Assembly (NCBI GenBank): GCA_033002965.1
Contig: JAURVB010013845.1
Coordinates: 1 to 64,000, forward strand
DNA: 64,000 bases
Reading direction: 5' to 3'
Source: Piper betle
Taxonomy: Eukaryota > Streptophyta > Magnoliopsida > Piperales > Piperaceae
Part shown: piece by piece, positions 47,306 to 60,300 of the stretch
How the letters are laid out: every line of letters starts with the position of its first letter
How positions within the stretch are numbered: the first letter of the stretch is position 1
Position numbers and translations under genes: made by a program
Notes under the pieces: model-generated
Told to the model about the DNA's origin: nothing
The model's database searches: none
The model's input: the letters and a program-made list of their open reading frames with translations, nothing else

Positions 47306-48547
47306 TCTTTTGCTTATTTAAACGAATTTCCCACGTTGCCTTGAATATTTGGTGAACTAAAAAGGATTATAACAAACATGAAAGAACGCTTCTTCTTCTT
47401 CTTTTTGGTTTTTGACGATACATCTATGTTTTGCAATCAAATGAGAGCTTTTTTTCAATCAGAATAAAATGAGTGCCTTGCTAATACTTTGCGTAGGAAC
47501 AAAGTTCGGTTCCAGCCAATTTGTTTGAATTTCCTTCACAATTACTGGACCAATCCTTTATTTTTGGCCCATGATAAATTGTGTGAACGCAAAATACTTT
47601 AGATGGTCATATTTATTTAAGCTTTACATGCGTGCCAAGTTATAAAGGTGGCATTTTTTGGTTTTGTTAAGACATGTATTTATTTATTTTATGGAAAAGA
47701 AATTATTTTCACAACTTTTTGCTGTAAGTAAAAGCATAAAATATTCATCTCTTTATAAGTGATACAGGAATGATTTTAGGGTTTTAGGGTTAGTTGGGGA
47801 TGAATTTGAATTGGTTTGAACCAGATTTAACATGTTATACCATTTATGACAAAATATAAAATATTTATCCTAAATTTTAGACATTTTTTTAGAATTATAA
47901 GAAATTGGTAAGAGTATAATTAAAATTTATTAATTTTTTATAATACATCATTATTGTACATACACGTTCAACATAAAAAATGGTATCAAGACGAAATAAA
48001 TCAATTAATGGAATAGATCTTTTGATTTGTCATTTATGAAGATATGACTCATGATTGTTTTTGAGAATTTTTTTATATGAATAGATAATCTATAGTGGTT
48101 AAACTTGGAACATGAAACCTTGGCAAAAATTGGAAATGTGACAATGTGTACGACGTCGGTGCAAATTTGGGATAAGTGTAGCTAATTACACATCAAATTT
48201 AAGATTTTTTGATAAATTTTAAATAAAATTAAAATAAAATCTTAAGGATAACTGAAATTTTTCTAAAAAAGCATATTTGCATATAGAGATTTCAAATACA
48301 AAAAAATATTCTAGATATTTTCGGTAATTAGTCACACGTCCTCTTCTTTATAAATAGAGTTTTATTTTCATTTTTCATTTACAAACTCGATGCTCTCTAA
48401 GAAGTCATACTAATTTAGAGTCTTTCATTTTTATATTTTACTCATCTCTGAGAGGTCAGATAAAAAATTAGTAGATTTTAGGAAAAAATCCACCTAATTA
48501 TCGGTGTAATTTTAATTTTAGGCTTATTTTGGTCAAAAGTCTAGCCC
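47306..48547. other. AT-rich non-coding DNA
   Basis: No gene or repeat partner recognised. Confidence 0.5.
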
Positions 48548-48660
48548 AGCTTGGTTGAGTCGTAAACTCACTCGACTTGGTTCAACCAACTTGGTAGCCT
48601 AGCTTAGTTGAGTTGCAGACTCGCCTGGCTTAGTCAGCTAGCTTGCTAGCCTAGCCTAGT
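48548..48660. repeat. Degenerate ~53-base tandem units, left half
   Basis: Units resembling 'agcttggttgagtcgtaaactc...caacttggtagcct' repeat here and continue at 51665-51775 ('ctcggttgagttgcaaactcg'). The solo LTR therefore interrupted a small tandem array. Confidence 0.7.
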
Positions 48661-51659
48661 TGTAACACCCCAAATCCGGTCCACATTCATGAACCGAACT
48701 GGCATGTTACAGGCCCCGGTTAGGTCGGCTAACCCGAACCTAACTCATGCGGATCCAATCTCGGCGTCTTAAGATGAAGATACGACTCGCAATGCATTGA
48801 TGAATATACAACCCTAACGTGGTACTACATGAATGACATGCAATTCAAGCACACACCAATACCATTACGATTAAACTCAATAAAAATTCTAAAATAAAAC
48901 GGACAGAATTTCCCCTAAAAGTGCAATTAGGATCCACCCTGTCAAAACAATACATACCAATATATATGCATATATCAATAATTTTAATCACACATAATCT
49001 AATATACTGTATATTCATTATAGAACTTGGGCCATACTTCTGCTGCGCACTCTGATCACATCTCACCTCTTATCATCATATCTTAGCTTTTTCATCATGT
49101 CATAACATTATCTCGTTGCGTTTAATCATATCCTATCATGTCTTAGTATTTCACATCATTCACAATATGATAGCATCATCAATAAAATATAAACACTCAA
49201 TCGACTAACATGTGTGCAAGTGACAACAATGCTCCTCCGTCCAAGCTGGCTCCTTCAACTCGTGATTATTACCTACATATAGTATAAAAACACGTCAGTA
49301 ACAAGTGTTACTGGTCCGGAAAATAAAATAACTATAACAAGCTGGCTATGAGAGCAAACTCTCATATGAAAGAAAACCATCATACTTCCACAAGAACACT
49401 CTGAAGGGCACTACTGAGGAGCCACTGGGCTGCAGACCCGGTAGCATCCCGAACTTACTGATCTGCTGCTGGTACTATGCCGCTCTCGGCACTTCTTTTT
49501 CAGTACTTCTCGTGAAACTTTATCCTAAGCCCTCTCCTTACCTCCATATTTCTCCTGGCCTTGAGCACGAAGGCCGAGTACTCTCAGGCAGTCGCCTTTA
49601 GTACCCTTTGAACCACAAGTCCGGACATGCGCTGTACTAAACAGTACCCGTAAACCTCCACGTTCTCCGGGTGTGAGGAACTCAAACGCGGAGTTGTCAG
49701 GATCCCTCGGGAATGGAACAGTCCGCTGGCACTAATCCAGAGCCCGCTTTGACTGTCACGGCATCCTCTGCATGGTACGTGCAGTCGATTTCTCCATCTC
49801 TCGTCTCACTGAAAACGCGAAAACTACATATATATAGGGCTGGGTAGGGATTTATATAATAGGCCCGAAGGCAACTTGTGGTGGATCTTGTTTTCGAAAT
49901 CAACCTCGAGGGATCTCATCCTCGAGGGGTTATTAATCCGGAAAATGTTCGGTTAAATGGCCCGAGTTAAGTGGGATCCGATAAAACGCCACTCAACCCG
50001 TCCTGCAGGCAATAAATTAAACATACAATAGAAAGAGTAAATCAGAGACGAGTCCTAAACGGACCTGGTAGAAGCTCCAAGCGTGTCATCGCGCCTAGGC
50101 GGCGAGCTCCTACTCCGTACCTACACATCAAAACTAAATACTAACGCCCGCTAACTAAATGATGCATCAAACTCAATAACATCACAATCACAATGCAAGC
50201 ATCCATCAACATAACAATCAGAAAATCATAAAAATAATTAATCCTAGCTCATCCTATTCATACTAATTTTATTATGTGTCTGTAACTTATGTCGTGGTCA
50301 CTTATCATGCTCTGACCTGATCTACTTCATTAGATCACTTACATTCAAGCACTATTCATCAAATCATGTCTCTCATCACTTCATTCATAATTAAGCATTA
50401 ATCACATCAATAATTAGTCCTAGCATGCTGTGCTAACAATATCATCAATTTTAAATAAATCAATCGGAGGTAATTATACCTCACATCGTCGGCAATCGGC
50501 GACGGCTAGGGTTCCGTCGCGCGTCTCGGAGCTCAAATTTGGCGCTCATCGGCGTCCGAAGCTCGATCGGGCTCCACTGGGTGAGCCCCGCGGAAGATCC
50601 GGTGAATTCCGGCGAATCCCAGAAATTCCGATTTTTCGGCGGTTTTCCAGCAGCTGCTTGCTATTTTCCGGCGACTTCCGGTGGTTTTCCGGCGACAATC
50701 GCCGGCGGCGTCTACTGGTCGGAAAGGGGTCGTGTTGGGTACCCTCGGAACCGGCTCGGCGAGCCCGACTCATCTACGAGGTCGACGTGGCCAACGGAGG
50801 TGGTGGCTCGCCGGAAAATGGCTAAAACATGGCCGGCGGCGATGGGTCGCTAGATCCGGCCAGCTACGGCTGGCGATGGCCTCCGCTCCGGTCGGGAAAG
50901 GCAGCTGAGGGGTCGAGGACGTCGAGCCGACCACCTGATCGTGGTGGCGATGGTCGGCGGCGGCGCGATCGGCGACGCAAGCGCTGCGTCACCGCGGTGG
51001 TTCCTCGCGTCGCGGCGGCCAGCTCGTGGCCGGGCCTGGTCGGGGCGGCAGGGCGACGTCGTGGCCGGGCTGGGCGGCGTCGATCGACGGCCAGGCGGGG
51101 TCGGCCGCGGCGGCGGTGGCGCGCGAACAGGGGCGGCGCGGCGGCTAGGGTTTGGGCGTGGGGGAGGAAAGGTCGGGGTGGAGAAGAGATGGTTGGGTGG
51201 CAATCTTGTAATATAATACTTGACTCGTCTCCGACTCGAGTCAAGTATATAATAGTCTATAAGTCGTAAGAAAAATTCCATAAAAATTTGGGAAAAATCC
51301 CATAAAATCAAACAACATACCAAACATCGTAATGATATGCTCTAGAACTATCAACCCACCCAAAATGCCCGTAACGCATCCTAACGCGATAAACGGCCTA
51401 AAACTAATTCTACGATCCATTATATATAAAAATAATAAAAAAATGACTGGCATACTCTCATATATCTGATAACTCATTCTGTTCTGCTGTGTTCATGACG
51501 TTATCATCATATACTTGGGTACGCATGACCCTCATAGCTCATACACGCGACTGGCATCGGCTCGGTACACGTGTCCTGAAACCGACTCAACTCGAAAAGA
51601 TAACGGTCGACCCGACCGGTTCTGAATATAAAACCCTAACTCGAATCGTGAGTTTTACA
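48661..51659 (-). mobile_element. Solo LTR of the LARD-like family (copy C)
   Basis: 2999 bases with TGTAACACCCC...GTTTTACA ends, flanked by a perfect 5 bp duplication 'ctagt' (48656-48660 and 51660-51664). It is co-linear with LTR1/LTR2 throughout, including the TATA candidate and GC-rich block. No internal sequence, so it arose by LTR-LTR recombination. Confidence 0.95.
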
Positions 51660-51664
51660 CTAGT

Positions 51665-51843
51665 TGAGTCACAGAACTTATTCAATTTGGTTTAGCCACT
51701 TGCCGATCAACATAGCTCGGTTGAGTTGCAAACTCGTCCAACTAGGTATGGACAACTTTTTCAACGGACTTGTTTGGCCTCGTTGAATTGAACTATGTGA
51801 GATTCTTCAGTTTAGTTTTACATCTAATACCTACTGAAGCAAT
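51665..51843. repeat. Right half of the ~53-base array, then a TRIM LTR fragment
   Basis: 51665-51775 continues the array seen at 48548-48660. 51796-51840 ('tgtgagattcttcag...acatctaatacctactg') matches the first ~45 bases of the TRIM LTR at 13003, truncated where the next LTR begins. Confidence 0.65.
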
Positions 51844-54355
51844 TGTAAAAGTCTAACTCGATTTGGGGTTTTATACTCGTGAACCGATCGATTCAATCGT
51901 TTATTTGAGTCAAGTAGTCAGAATACGTGTTGGGCCCAGGCGACTGTGTATTAAGATGCATGTCAAATGTGCCCGAGTATATGATGATAATGTCAGTAAC
52001 ACAATAGGAAATGAATTATCAGAATATACAATAATATGATAGATTTTTTATTATTTTATGTATGTGACTATAGAATTTAATTTAGGATGCTTATCGTGTT
52101 TGGTTGCATTAGTTACTATTTTGGGTGGGTTGGTAGGTTTAGAACATGTCATTTTAGGTTTATGGAGTGTATTTTATTTTATAGTATTTATTTTATATTT
52201 TTGTAGAATTTATTTATTATTATAGACTTGAGTCGAGAACGAGTCAAATTTTAATTACAAAACTACCCTTGTGTTTTAATTACAAAACTTCCCGACTCTT
52301 CTCCTTCCCCGCGTCAACTCCTCCACCGTGTCGCCGATCGACGCCGCCTCTAGCCACCGCATTACCGCCGATTGATGCTACTGATCCCGGCCATAGTGTC
52401 ATCGTGCATAATACCACCAGCCCATCTCCCGGCCTCCATGACGCCCTAACACAGCATCTTTGTGCCGCACATCCCGGCATCGTTCCATCGCCAACCGCGC
52501 CGCTCTACCTCCATGCCGCCGACGCCCTCCCCCTCGACCTAGACGACCATTCCCCCACATTGAGGGCTGCTACTTAGACCGGCCAAGGGCCAATCAAACA
52601 ATCTGACTAACCCGACCGACTTGACGTCGCCATTGGTGATCATCACCGCCACTGTCACCGTCACCACCACCACCATTGGGTTGAGCTCATTGAGCTGATG
52701 CCGACCCATAGCTTTGATTGCCTCGCTAGAAAAGTTGCCGGAAAGCCATTAGAAATTGCCCAAAAATCTCTGACAAAATCGGATTCACTGAAATTTGCGA
52801 AATCTTCCACTGAATTCATCCAGTTGAACCCGATCGAACTTTGGATGCCGTCAGGTGACGAATTCTAGTATCGAGCTGCGTGACAAACCCTAGCCGTCGC
52901 AAATTACCGACGACACGAGGTATAATTAACTTTGACTTAATTACTTAAAAGTTATGATTATTAGCACTACATGCTAGGATTGATTGAGTAATGTGTTAAA
53001 TATTTTTATCATAAATAAAAATGAATTGTGTGATTGTATGGTATTAAAATGAACACTAAGGAACTAATTAAGTAAATTAAGTAAGTATCGTAATTTAATG
53101 CAACGTAGCATAAGAAATTTAATATGGATTGATGATTTAATATGAGTTGTATCTTGATGTGTATGTACCATAGGATGTGTGAATGCATCATAGCGGACGT
53201 TAGCTTTTTGTTTGATGTGTAAGTACGAAGTAGGAGCTCGATGCCTAGGCACATAGACACGATTAGAGCTTCTACCAGGTCCGTTTAGGACTTGCTTTTG
53301 GTTTGACTTTTATACTCTATCGTGTTTTGTTTTAATAGGTAAGCAGACGTGTCGAGTAGTGGATTTATTGACATACTCTATCTAGTTGCACGAAATTTTT
53401 GGATTAATAACCCTCGAGGATGAGAACCCTCAAGTTTTTTTTGAAAACTCAGATCCAGATCATGATGCCTTCAGGTCTATTATATTACAATCCCTACCTA
53501 GGCTTATGTACATGTAGTTTTTGAGATTTCATTGAGATGTGAGAAAAAGGAAAACCGGTGACCGCGTCTTGAGATAACGCATGTGTTAGTCAAAGTAGGC
53601 TCTAGATTTGGTGAGCGTTTGTTCTATTCCCGAGGGATCCTGATAACTTTACATTTGAGTTCCTCAAACTCAGAGAAGTATGGGGGTTTACGGGTACTAC
53701 TGTGTAGCGCATGTCTGGACTTGTGGTTTTAAAGGGGTACTGAAGGTGCATGCCTGAAAATACTTAGCCTCTGTACTCAGGGCTAAGAGTGATACAGAGG
53801 ATGTAGAAAGCTGAAAGAATAGAAATTAATTTTCTGTCACAAAGAATAGTTTAAAGTTGTCAAATAATGAGATGAGATCAGAAGGGAATACTATCGCGCG
53901 AGCTCGATGACTCTTAATTAGTGCCCTTACGAGAGATTCTATGAAGAAGAATAAGAATATTTTCATTGAACAGGAAGGTCAGCTCTCTTGTGCCATTTTA
54001 TTATTAGTTATTTATGGACCAGTAACGCTCGTTACTTTCTTCTATTATCTATGTAGGTTAGAATTTTGAGGATTGAGCGTTGTTGGGATTTTAGAGGAGC
54101 AGCAATGAAATTGCGCACACATGTACCTGTCAAATGTAATTGATGACGTTGAATGTGAAATTGTTTTGAATGATGCAAACTTGACTGTTATTTCTGTCAA
54201 TGGATAAAATGTTTTACATGTGATTGAAAAACTGTGAAAAGAAATAAACAAGTTGAGCAATGGAATCTAGACACGACTCAGAAGACGAAGAAAGTGATGA
54301 TAATTGAAATGTAGAGAGAAATGTCATACTTTTGACTACGTTTTCTATTTTTTAT

Positions 54356-54398
<43 letters not shown>

Positions 54399-54687
54399 GT
54401 TTGTTGTTGACAGGGTGGTCTCTATTGTACTTGTAGGGGAGACTCTATCCGTTTTGTTTTAAAAATGGTTATTTTCTTTAAACTTTTCACTTGTTTGGTT
54501 TATTTTATACATGATTGCATATCATAGCATGCATCTAGAATGACGTTAGAACCTAAGTATCCCATCCATGTATTGTATGCTTCTATCACCATCTTGAGAC
54601 ACCAAGGGTAGACCCAAGCCGGCTTAACTGAATCAAGTAGATTAGCGAGCGGTTCGGTTTACAAGTGAATCAAATTGTTGTCTTACA
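51844..54687 (+). mobile_element. Diverged 5' LTR of a deleted gypsy element (copy E), plus orientation
   Basis: The reverse complement is co-linear with LTR1. 'tgtaaaa...' with 'ggttttata' lies at the start, then 'gagtatatgatgataatgtca' (51974), 'accctagccgtcgcaaatta' (52884), 'agagcttctaccaggtccgt' (53264), 'ggattaataaccctcgagga' (53401), 'aggggagactctatccg' (54436) and a final 'tcttaca' (54687). Divergence is much greater than among A-D. A GC-rich section (52290-52870) is present. The following 'atcaga' may be a decayed PBS. Confidence 0.8.
54358..54396. repeat. (AT)n microsatellite within LTR E
   Basis: Uninterrupted alternating AT run at the position where the related LTRs carry a shorter 'atatatatgtataaatatat' stretch. 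Confidence 0.9.
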
Positions 54688-55027
54688 ATCAGAATGACAA
54701 CATTAGAGGCACTATATAGTAGACCATGTCGATCCCTACTATGTTGGGTACAGAGCAACGAATCGTAGTTGGGCCAGAAAGGATCCAACAGACACATGAG
54801 GTAGTGATGTAGATCAAGAAGAGAATCAAGTCAACTCAGGATAGATAGAAAAGTTATGTCGATCAGCATAGACTTGAGGTTCATTTCGCGTTAGGCGATT
54901 ACATTCTCCTGAAGGTCTATCTGACTAAGGGAAACATGAGATTCGAGACGCATGGGAAACTCAGTCAGCGATATATCAGACCATTTGACATGATCAAGCG
55001 CATTAGACCAATAGCTTACAAGCTAGC
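54688..55027 (+). pseudogene. Gypsy integrase C-terminal remnant, part 1
   Basis: The plus strand reads a decayed integrase tail: TEQRIVVGPERIQQT..., then DYILLKVYLTKGNMRFE and GKLSQRYIRPFDMIKRI, ending YKLA at 55027. The order (G-P..IQ.T, LKV.P.KG..RF, GKLS.RYIGPF, AYKLALP) is diagnostic of Ty3/gypsy integrase just before the chromodomain. Stops occur near 54815 and 54850. It is interrupted by solo LTR D and continues at 57945. Confidence 0.85.
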
Positions 55028-57944
55028 TGGAACACCCCAAATCCGGTTCACACTCGTAAACCAAACCGGCATGTTACAGGCCCCGGTTAAGTCGGCTAAC
55101 CCAAACCCAACTCGTGCGGATCTAATCTCGGCATCTTAAGATGAAGATATGACTCGTCATACATGGATGAATGCACGGAATCCTAACATGATACTACATG
55201 GATGACATGCAACCTAAATTACACACCAATACAATTACGATCAAAATTAATAAAAATTCTAAAATAATACGGACAGAATCTCCCCTAAAAGTGAAATTAG
55301 GGGCCACCCTGTCCAATAATATATATAAATATATATACATGTATCAACAATTTCATTCACGCAGAATCTAATCTACTATCCACTCTTTCTGAAGCTTGGG
55401 TTTCAACCCACCACACTTCTGCATGCGCAATCTATTCACATGTCCTTTTTCTGTCATCATGTCTTAGTATTTCATCTCATCATGTCCTCATATTTTAGCA
55501 TTTAATCACATCACATTAATATAATAACATCATAACAAAATATTAATCACTCTATCGACTGACATGTGTGCAAGCGACATCAGTGTTCCTCCGTCCAGGC
55601 TGGCGCATCCAATTCGTGATCATTACCTACATATAGTATAAAAATACATCAGTAACAAGTGTTACTGGTCCGGAAAAGAAAAATAACTATAACAAGCTGG
55701 CTATGAGAACAAACTCTCATATGAAAGAAAACATCATATATTCCTCGTGAACACTCTGAAGGGCACCTACTGAGGAGCCATTGGGCTGCAGACCTAGTAG
55801 CATCCCGAACTGACTGATCTGTTACTGCTGATGCCTCTCTCGACATTTTCTTACTTTATTTTCTGGTCTCGAATCCTAAGCCCTATCCTTACCTCCATAT
55901 TTCTCCTGGCCTTGAGCACAAAGGCCGAGTACTCTCAGGCAGTCGCCTTTAGTACCCTTTAAACCACAAGTCCGGACATGCGTTGTACTTAATAGTACCC
56001 GTAAACCTCCACATTCTCCGGGTGTGAGGAACTCAAACGCAGAGTTGTCAGGATCCCTCAGGAATGGAATAGTCCACTGCACTAATCCAAAGCCCGCTCT
56101 GAGTATCACGGCATCCGCTCATGGTACGTGCAGTCGGTTTCTCCATCTCTCGTCTCACTGAAAACGCGAAAACTATATATATATAGGGCTGGGTAGGGAT
56201 TTATATAATAGGCCCGAAGGCAACTTGTGGTGGATCTTGTTTTTGAAATCGTTCTCGAGGGATCTCATCCTTGAGGGTTATTAATCCAGAAATTTGTTCG
56301 GCTAGATGGCCCGAGTTAAGTGGGATCCGATAAAAGGCCACTTAACCCGTCCTACAGGTAATAAATCAAGCATACAATAGAAGAGAGTAAAAATAGAGAC
56401 GAGTCCTAAACGGACCTGGTAGAAGCTCCAAGCGTGTCATTGCGCCTAGGCGGCGAGCTCCTACTCCATACCTACACATCAGAACTAAATACTAATGCCC
56501 GATAACTAAATAATGCATCAAACTCAATGAACCTCAATCAACAATCAAATAATCATACGTATGAAAATAATTCTAACTAATCCTATTCATACCAATTTTA
56601 CTGTGTTTTTCTAAGTTACGTCGTGGTCACTTATCATGCTCTCATTAGATCACTTACTCTTCATTCACACTTAATCTCATCATGCAACTCATCGTTTCAT
56701 CCATAATTAAGCATTAATCACATCAATAAATCAACCCTAGCATGTTGTGCTAACAATCATCAAGTTTAAATTATAAATTCGGAGGTAATTATACCTCACG
56801 TCGTCAGCGATCTGCGACGGTTAGGGTTTTGTCGCGCGTCTCGAAGCTCAAATTCGACGCTCGGCGGCGTCCGAAGTCGATCAGGTTCGACTGGATGAAC
56901 TAGGCGGAAGATCTGCCAAATTCTTGCAAATCTGGTTTTCCGGCAGGTTTCGGTCATGTTTTCCGGCAGGTTCCGACGGTTTTTCGGCGACAACCGCCGG
57001 CGGCGTCTACTGGCTGAAAAGTAAGGGTATTGGGTACCCTTGGAACCGGCTCAGCAAGCCCGACTCATCTACGACGTCGACATGGTCGATGGAAGCGGCG
57101 GCTCGCCGGAAAATGGCAAAACAGAGCCGGCGGTGATGGGTGACTCGATTCGGCCGGCCTGGGCGGCGACGGCCTCCGCTCCGATCAGGAAAGGTCGCTG
57201 GGTGGTTGAGGGTGTCGAGGCGACCACTGATCATGGCGGCGACGGTCGCCAGCGGCAGATCGGCAGACGGAAGCGCGACGCAATAGGCGCGGCTTCCTCG
57301 CATTGCGGTGGCCAGATGGTGGCCGGGCCTGGTCAGGGCGGCACGGTGACACCGTGGCGGGGCTAGGCGGCGCCGATCTGTGGCAGGGTGGCGTCCACAG
57401 CAGCGGCGGCGACGCTGCACAGGGGCGGCGTCAGGGCAGGGGTTTTGGATGGGGAAGAAGGAGAAACGTCGGGGGGGATGAGAAAAATAACTGGGTGGCA
57501 ATATCATAAATAATACTTGACTCGTGTCCGGCTCGAGTCAAGAATAATAACTAAGTCGTATTAAATCCTTAAAAAAATCGGGAAAAATCCCATAAAATCA
57601 AACAAACACCAAAACATCATAATGATATGCTCTAGAACTATCAACCCACCCAAACTGCCCGTAACGCGTCCTAACGCGGTAAACGGCCTAAAACTAATTC
57701 TACGATCCACTATATATAAAAAAAAAAAATAACTGGCATACTCTCATATATTTTGATAACTCATTCTGTTCTGCTATGTTCATGACGTTATCATCATATA
57801 CTTGGGTACGCATGACCCTCATAGCTCATACACACGACTGGCGTCGACTCAGTACACGTGTTCTGAAACTGACTCGACTCGAAAATAACGATCAAACCGA
57901 CCGATTCTGAATATAAAACCCTGACTCAAATTGTGGGTTTTACA
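55028..57944 (-). mobile_element. Solo LTR of the LARD-like family (copy D), nested in the gypsy remnant
   Basis: 2917 bases. The left end is mutated to TGGAACACCCC, the right end is GGGTTTTACA. Flanks 'ctagc' (55023-55027) and 'ctagt' (57945-57949) form a target duplication with one mismatch. Removing it restores a continuous integrase reading across the site. It is more diverged from LTR1 than copy C, with several indels in the GC-rich part. Confidence 0.9.
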
Positions 57945-58230
57945 CTAGTATTGTTGCCTCATCTATCAGCCATGCACAATGTCTTTCACGTGTCATTGCC
58001 AAAGGCGTACCATCGAGACAACTCTCTCATCTTGTTAGTTTCAGAGAGATAGAGCTCCAACCAGACCTCACATATCCAAAAAGATGCAGGCAAGATTGTG
58101 GATCGCCGCGTGAGCGTTCTCAGAAAAAAGTTCTACTAGAACGAGTGCAATGGACTCAACGAGGAGCTAAAGAATCAACATAGGAATGTGAAGACTATTA
58201 TGAAGAAGAGATGCTTAGAGATATTTGAGC
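57945..58230 (+). pseudogene. Gypsy integrase/chromodomain remnant, part 2
   Basis: It continues part 1 with LLPHLSAMHNVFHVSLPKAY (with one short gap before the next segment), the conserved end of chromovirus integrase. Then come YPKDAGKIVDRRV-like and WTQRGAKESTWECEDYYEEEM, which match the chromodomain ('V.W......ATWE.ED..R..YP..F'). One or two frame changes are needed. It is followed directly by LTR-derived sequence. Confidence 0.8.
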
Positions 58231-58249
58231 AACCAGCTTCACGACCAAG

Positions 58250-60300
58250 CTATTGACACCGGCCGACTTATAGCAGTCGTTGGCGACCATGCACCGTCGT
58301 CATTGCCCTCATCACCACCATGGGTCGTGTTAAGCATGCCGAGCCACAGCCCCGACTCATCTACGATGCTAACAGGGTCGATGGAAAGTGGTGAGCTCGC
58401 TGGAAAATGGCAAAAATCAGAGCCGGCAGTGATGGGTAACTCGATTCAGCTGGCCTGGCGGCGGCAGCCTCCAGATTCGGACTTGGGATAGGTCGTTGGG
58501 TGCGAATTCGAGGCTCAGACAGCACGACGAACCCTAGCCGTGATCGATGGCCGGCGACGCAGTCGCATAGTTATCTTGGACGCTGATCGTGCAAGACTGA
58601 GAAGTGCGACGCATAAGGTGCTAGGCTTCGCTCGCATCGCGAGCTGCCAGATGTGGCCTGGGCCTAAGTCAGGTAAATTTGCACGGTTTGAGCCGTGGCG
58701 AGGCTAAGTGCGACGAACTGATCATGCAGACTAGGTGTGAATCGTCCACAGTAGCGGCGGCGTAACACTAGACAACAGTGATGTGGATCGATGCGAGTGC
58801 TGATATGATTGGGCATATTTGGTGGGGGGTGTGAATGCATCATAGCTGGGTGGCAGTTTTTAGTTTTAATGTGTATGTATGGAGTAGGAGCTCACCACCT
58901 TGAGTGCATGGACACAATTGAAGCTTCGTATCAGGTTCTGTTTAAGACTCGCTTTTGGTTTGACTCCTATACACTCTATCGTAATTTGTTTTAACAAGTA
59001 AATAGACATGTTGAGTAGTGGATTTATTATTTACCACTCCACACGGGTCATTTAGTCATATAAATTTTTGGATTAATGGCCCTCGAGGATGAGATCCCTC
59101 GAGTTTGTTTTTAAAAACTCAGATCTAGATCATGATGCCTTTAGGCCGATAAGATTAAAATCCCTACCCAAACCTATGTACGTATAGTTTTCTTGGGTTT
59201 TCCAGTGAGATGTGAGACAAGGAAAAGTCGACTCACGCGAGAGGCAAGAGGGCACTTGCCAATCAAAGGGGGCTCTGGATTGATAAGCGGGCAGTTCCAT
59301 TTTTGAGGGATCCTAACAACTCCACCTTTGAGTTCCTCAAAATCGAAAATATGTGGAGGATTACGGATACTGAAATGCAGCACATGTCTAGACTTGTGGA
59401 TTTACAGTGCTGAGAGTACTCAACTTCTGTGCTTAGGGCTAGGAATCATACGAAGGATGTAGAGGGCTTTAGAATAATTGGTTTTATCGTGCAAGAGATA
59501 GTTTGAAAATTGACGAGGCATCTGACTAGTTAGAATGGGACGTTGTCGAGCCAAGACCGTGACTCCTAATTAGTTTCTTTATGAGTGATTGTAATGAAGA
59601 AGTATATTAATGATTTGATTTAATAGGAGAGACAACTCTCCTATGCTAGTTTGATTATTTGTTATTTCTCGATCAATAACACTCATTCTGATGTTTTTGT
59701 ATTATATTGCGTTGTTGGGACCACTAAGGACCAACAATGTAACTTGTACACATGTCCCTATCGTGAATGAGTAAGATTGTGATGTGATGAACTGTTGTGA
59801 ACAATGTGGATAAAATGTTATGAAGTTTTATTGTAGGAAATATTGTGTTAATTTAATGAAATGGTCAGTGTGATGACAATTGTGATTAGAATTGAAGAGG
59901 ATAAGCTATTGGGGTCGAGCCTCGACTCACGAAGATGAAAATGGTTTTGATGTGATTGTGTATGAAAAGTACAATGTTCCCGTATTGTTTTAAGTTTTTA
60001 ATTGTTATGTATATATATTGTTTGTTATTAGCAAGGTGTCCATATTACACTTTTAGGGGAGACTACCCGTTTTATTTTAAAAACCGTTATTCTTTAAACT
60101 TTGTATGTGTTTGTTTTGTTTTAAATATGATTATATATCTTATCATTCATTTAGAATAACATTAGAACCTAAACATCTCATCCATGCATTAAGTATTTGC
60201 ATCTCCGTCTTGAGACGTCAAGGGTAGATCTAAATTGGTTTAATCAAATTAAGTATATTAGCGAATGGTTCAGTCGCGGTAGCATTTCGGATCCTATTTG
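58250..60300 (+). mobile_element. Truncated, rearranged 3' LTR of the deleted gypsy element (copy F)
   Basis: From about 58840 onward it is co-linear with LTR E: 'gtaggagctc', 'gaagcttcgtatcaggttctgtt', 'ggattaatggccctcgagga', 'ttacacttttaggggagact', 'gagacgtcaagggtagatct'. The first ~500 bases of the expected LTR are absent. 58340-58815 is a patchwork of segments in both orientations (see findings). The end near 60300 is not clean and no target duplication was found. Confidence 0.7.

Noticed and set aside
52269..52577. 102-codon plus-strand frame in LTR E
   Set aside because: Low-complexity Pro/Ala/Thr-rich translation of the degenerate GC-rich LTR block; not conserved in other copies.
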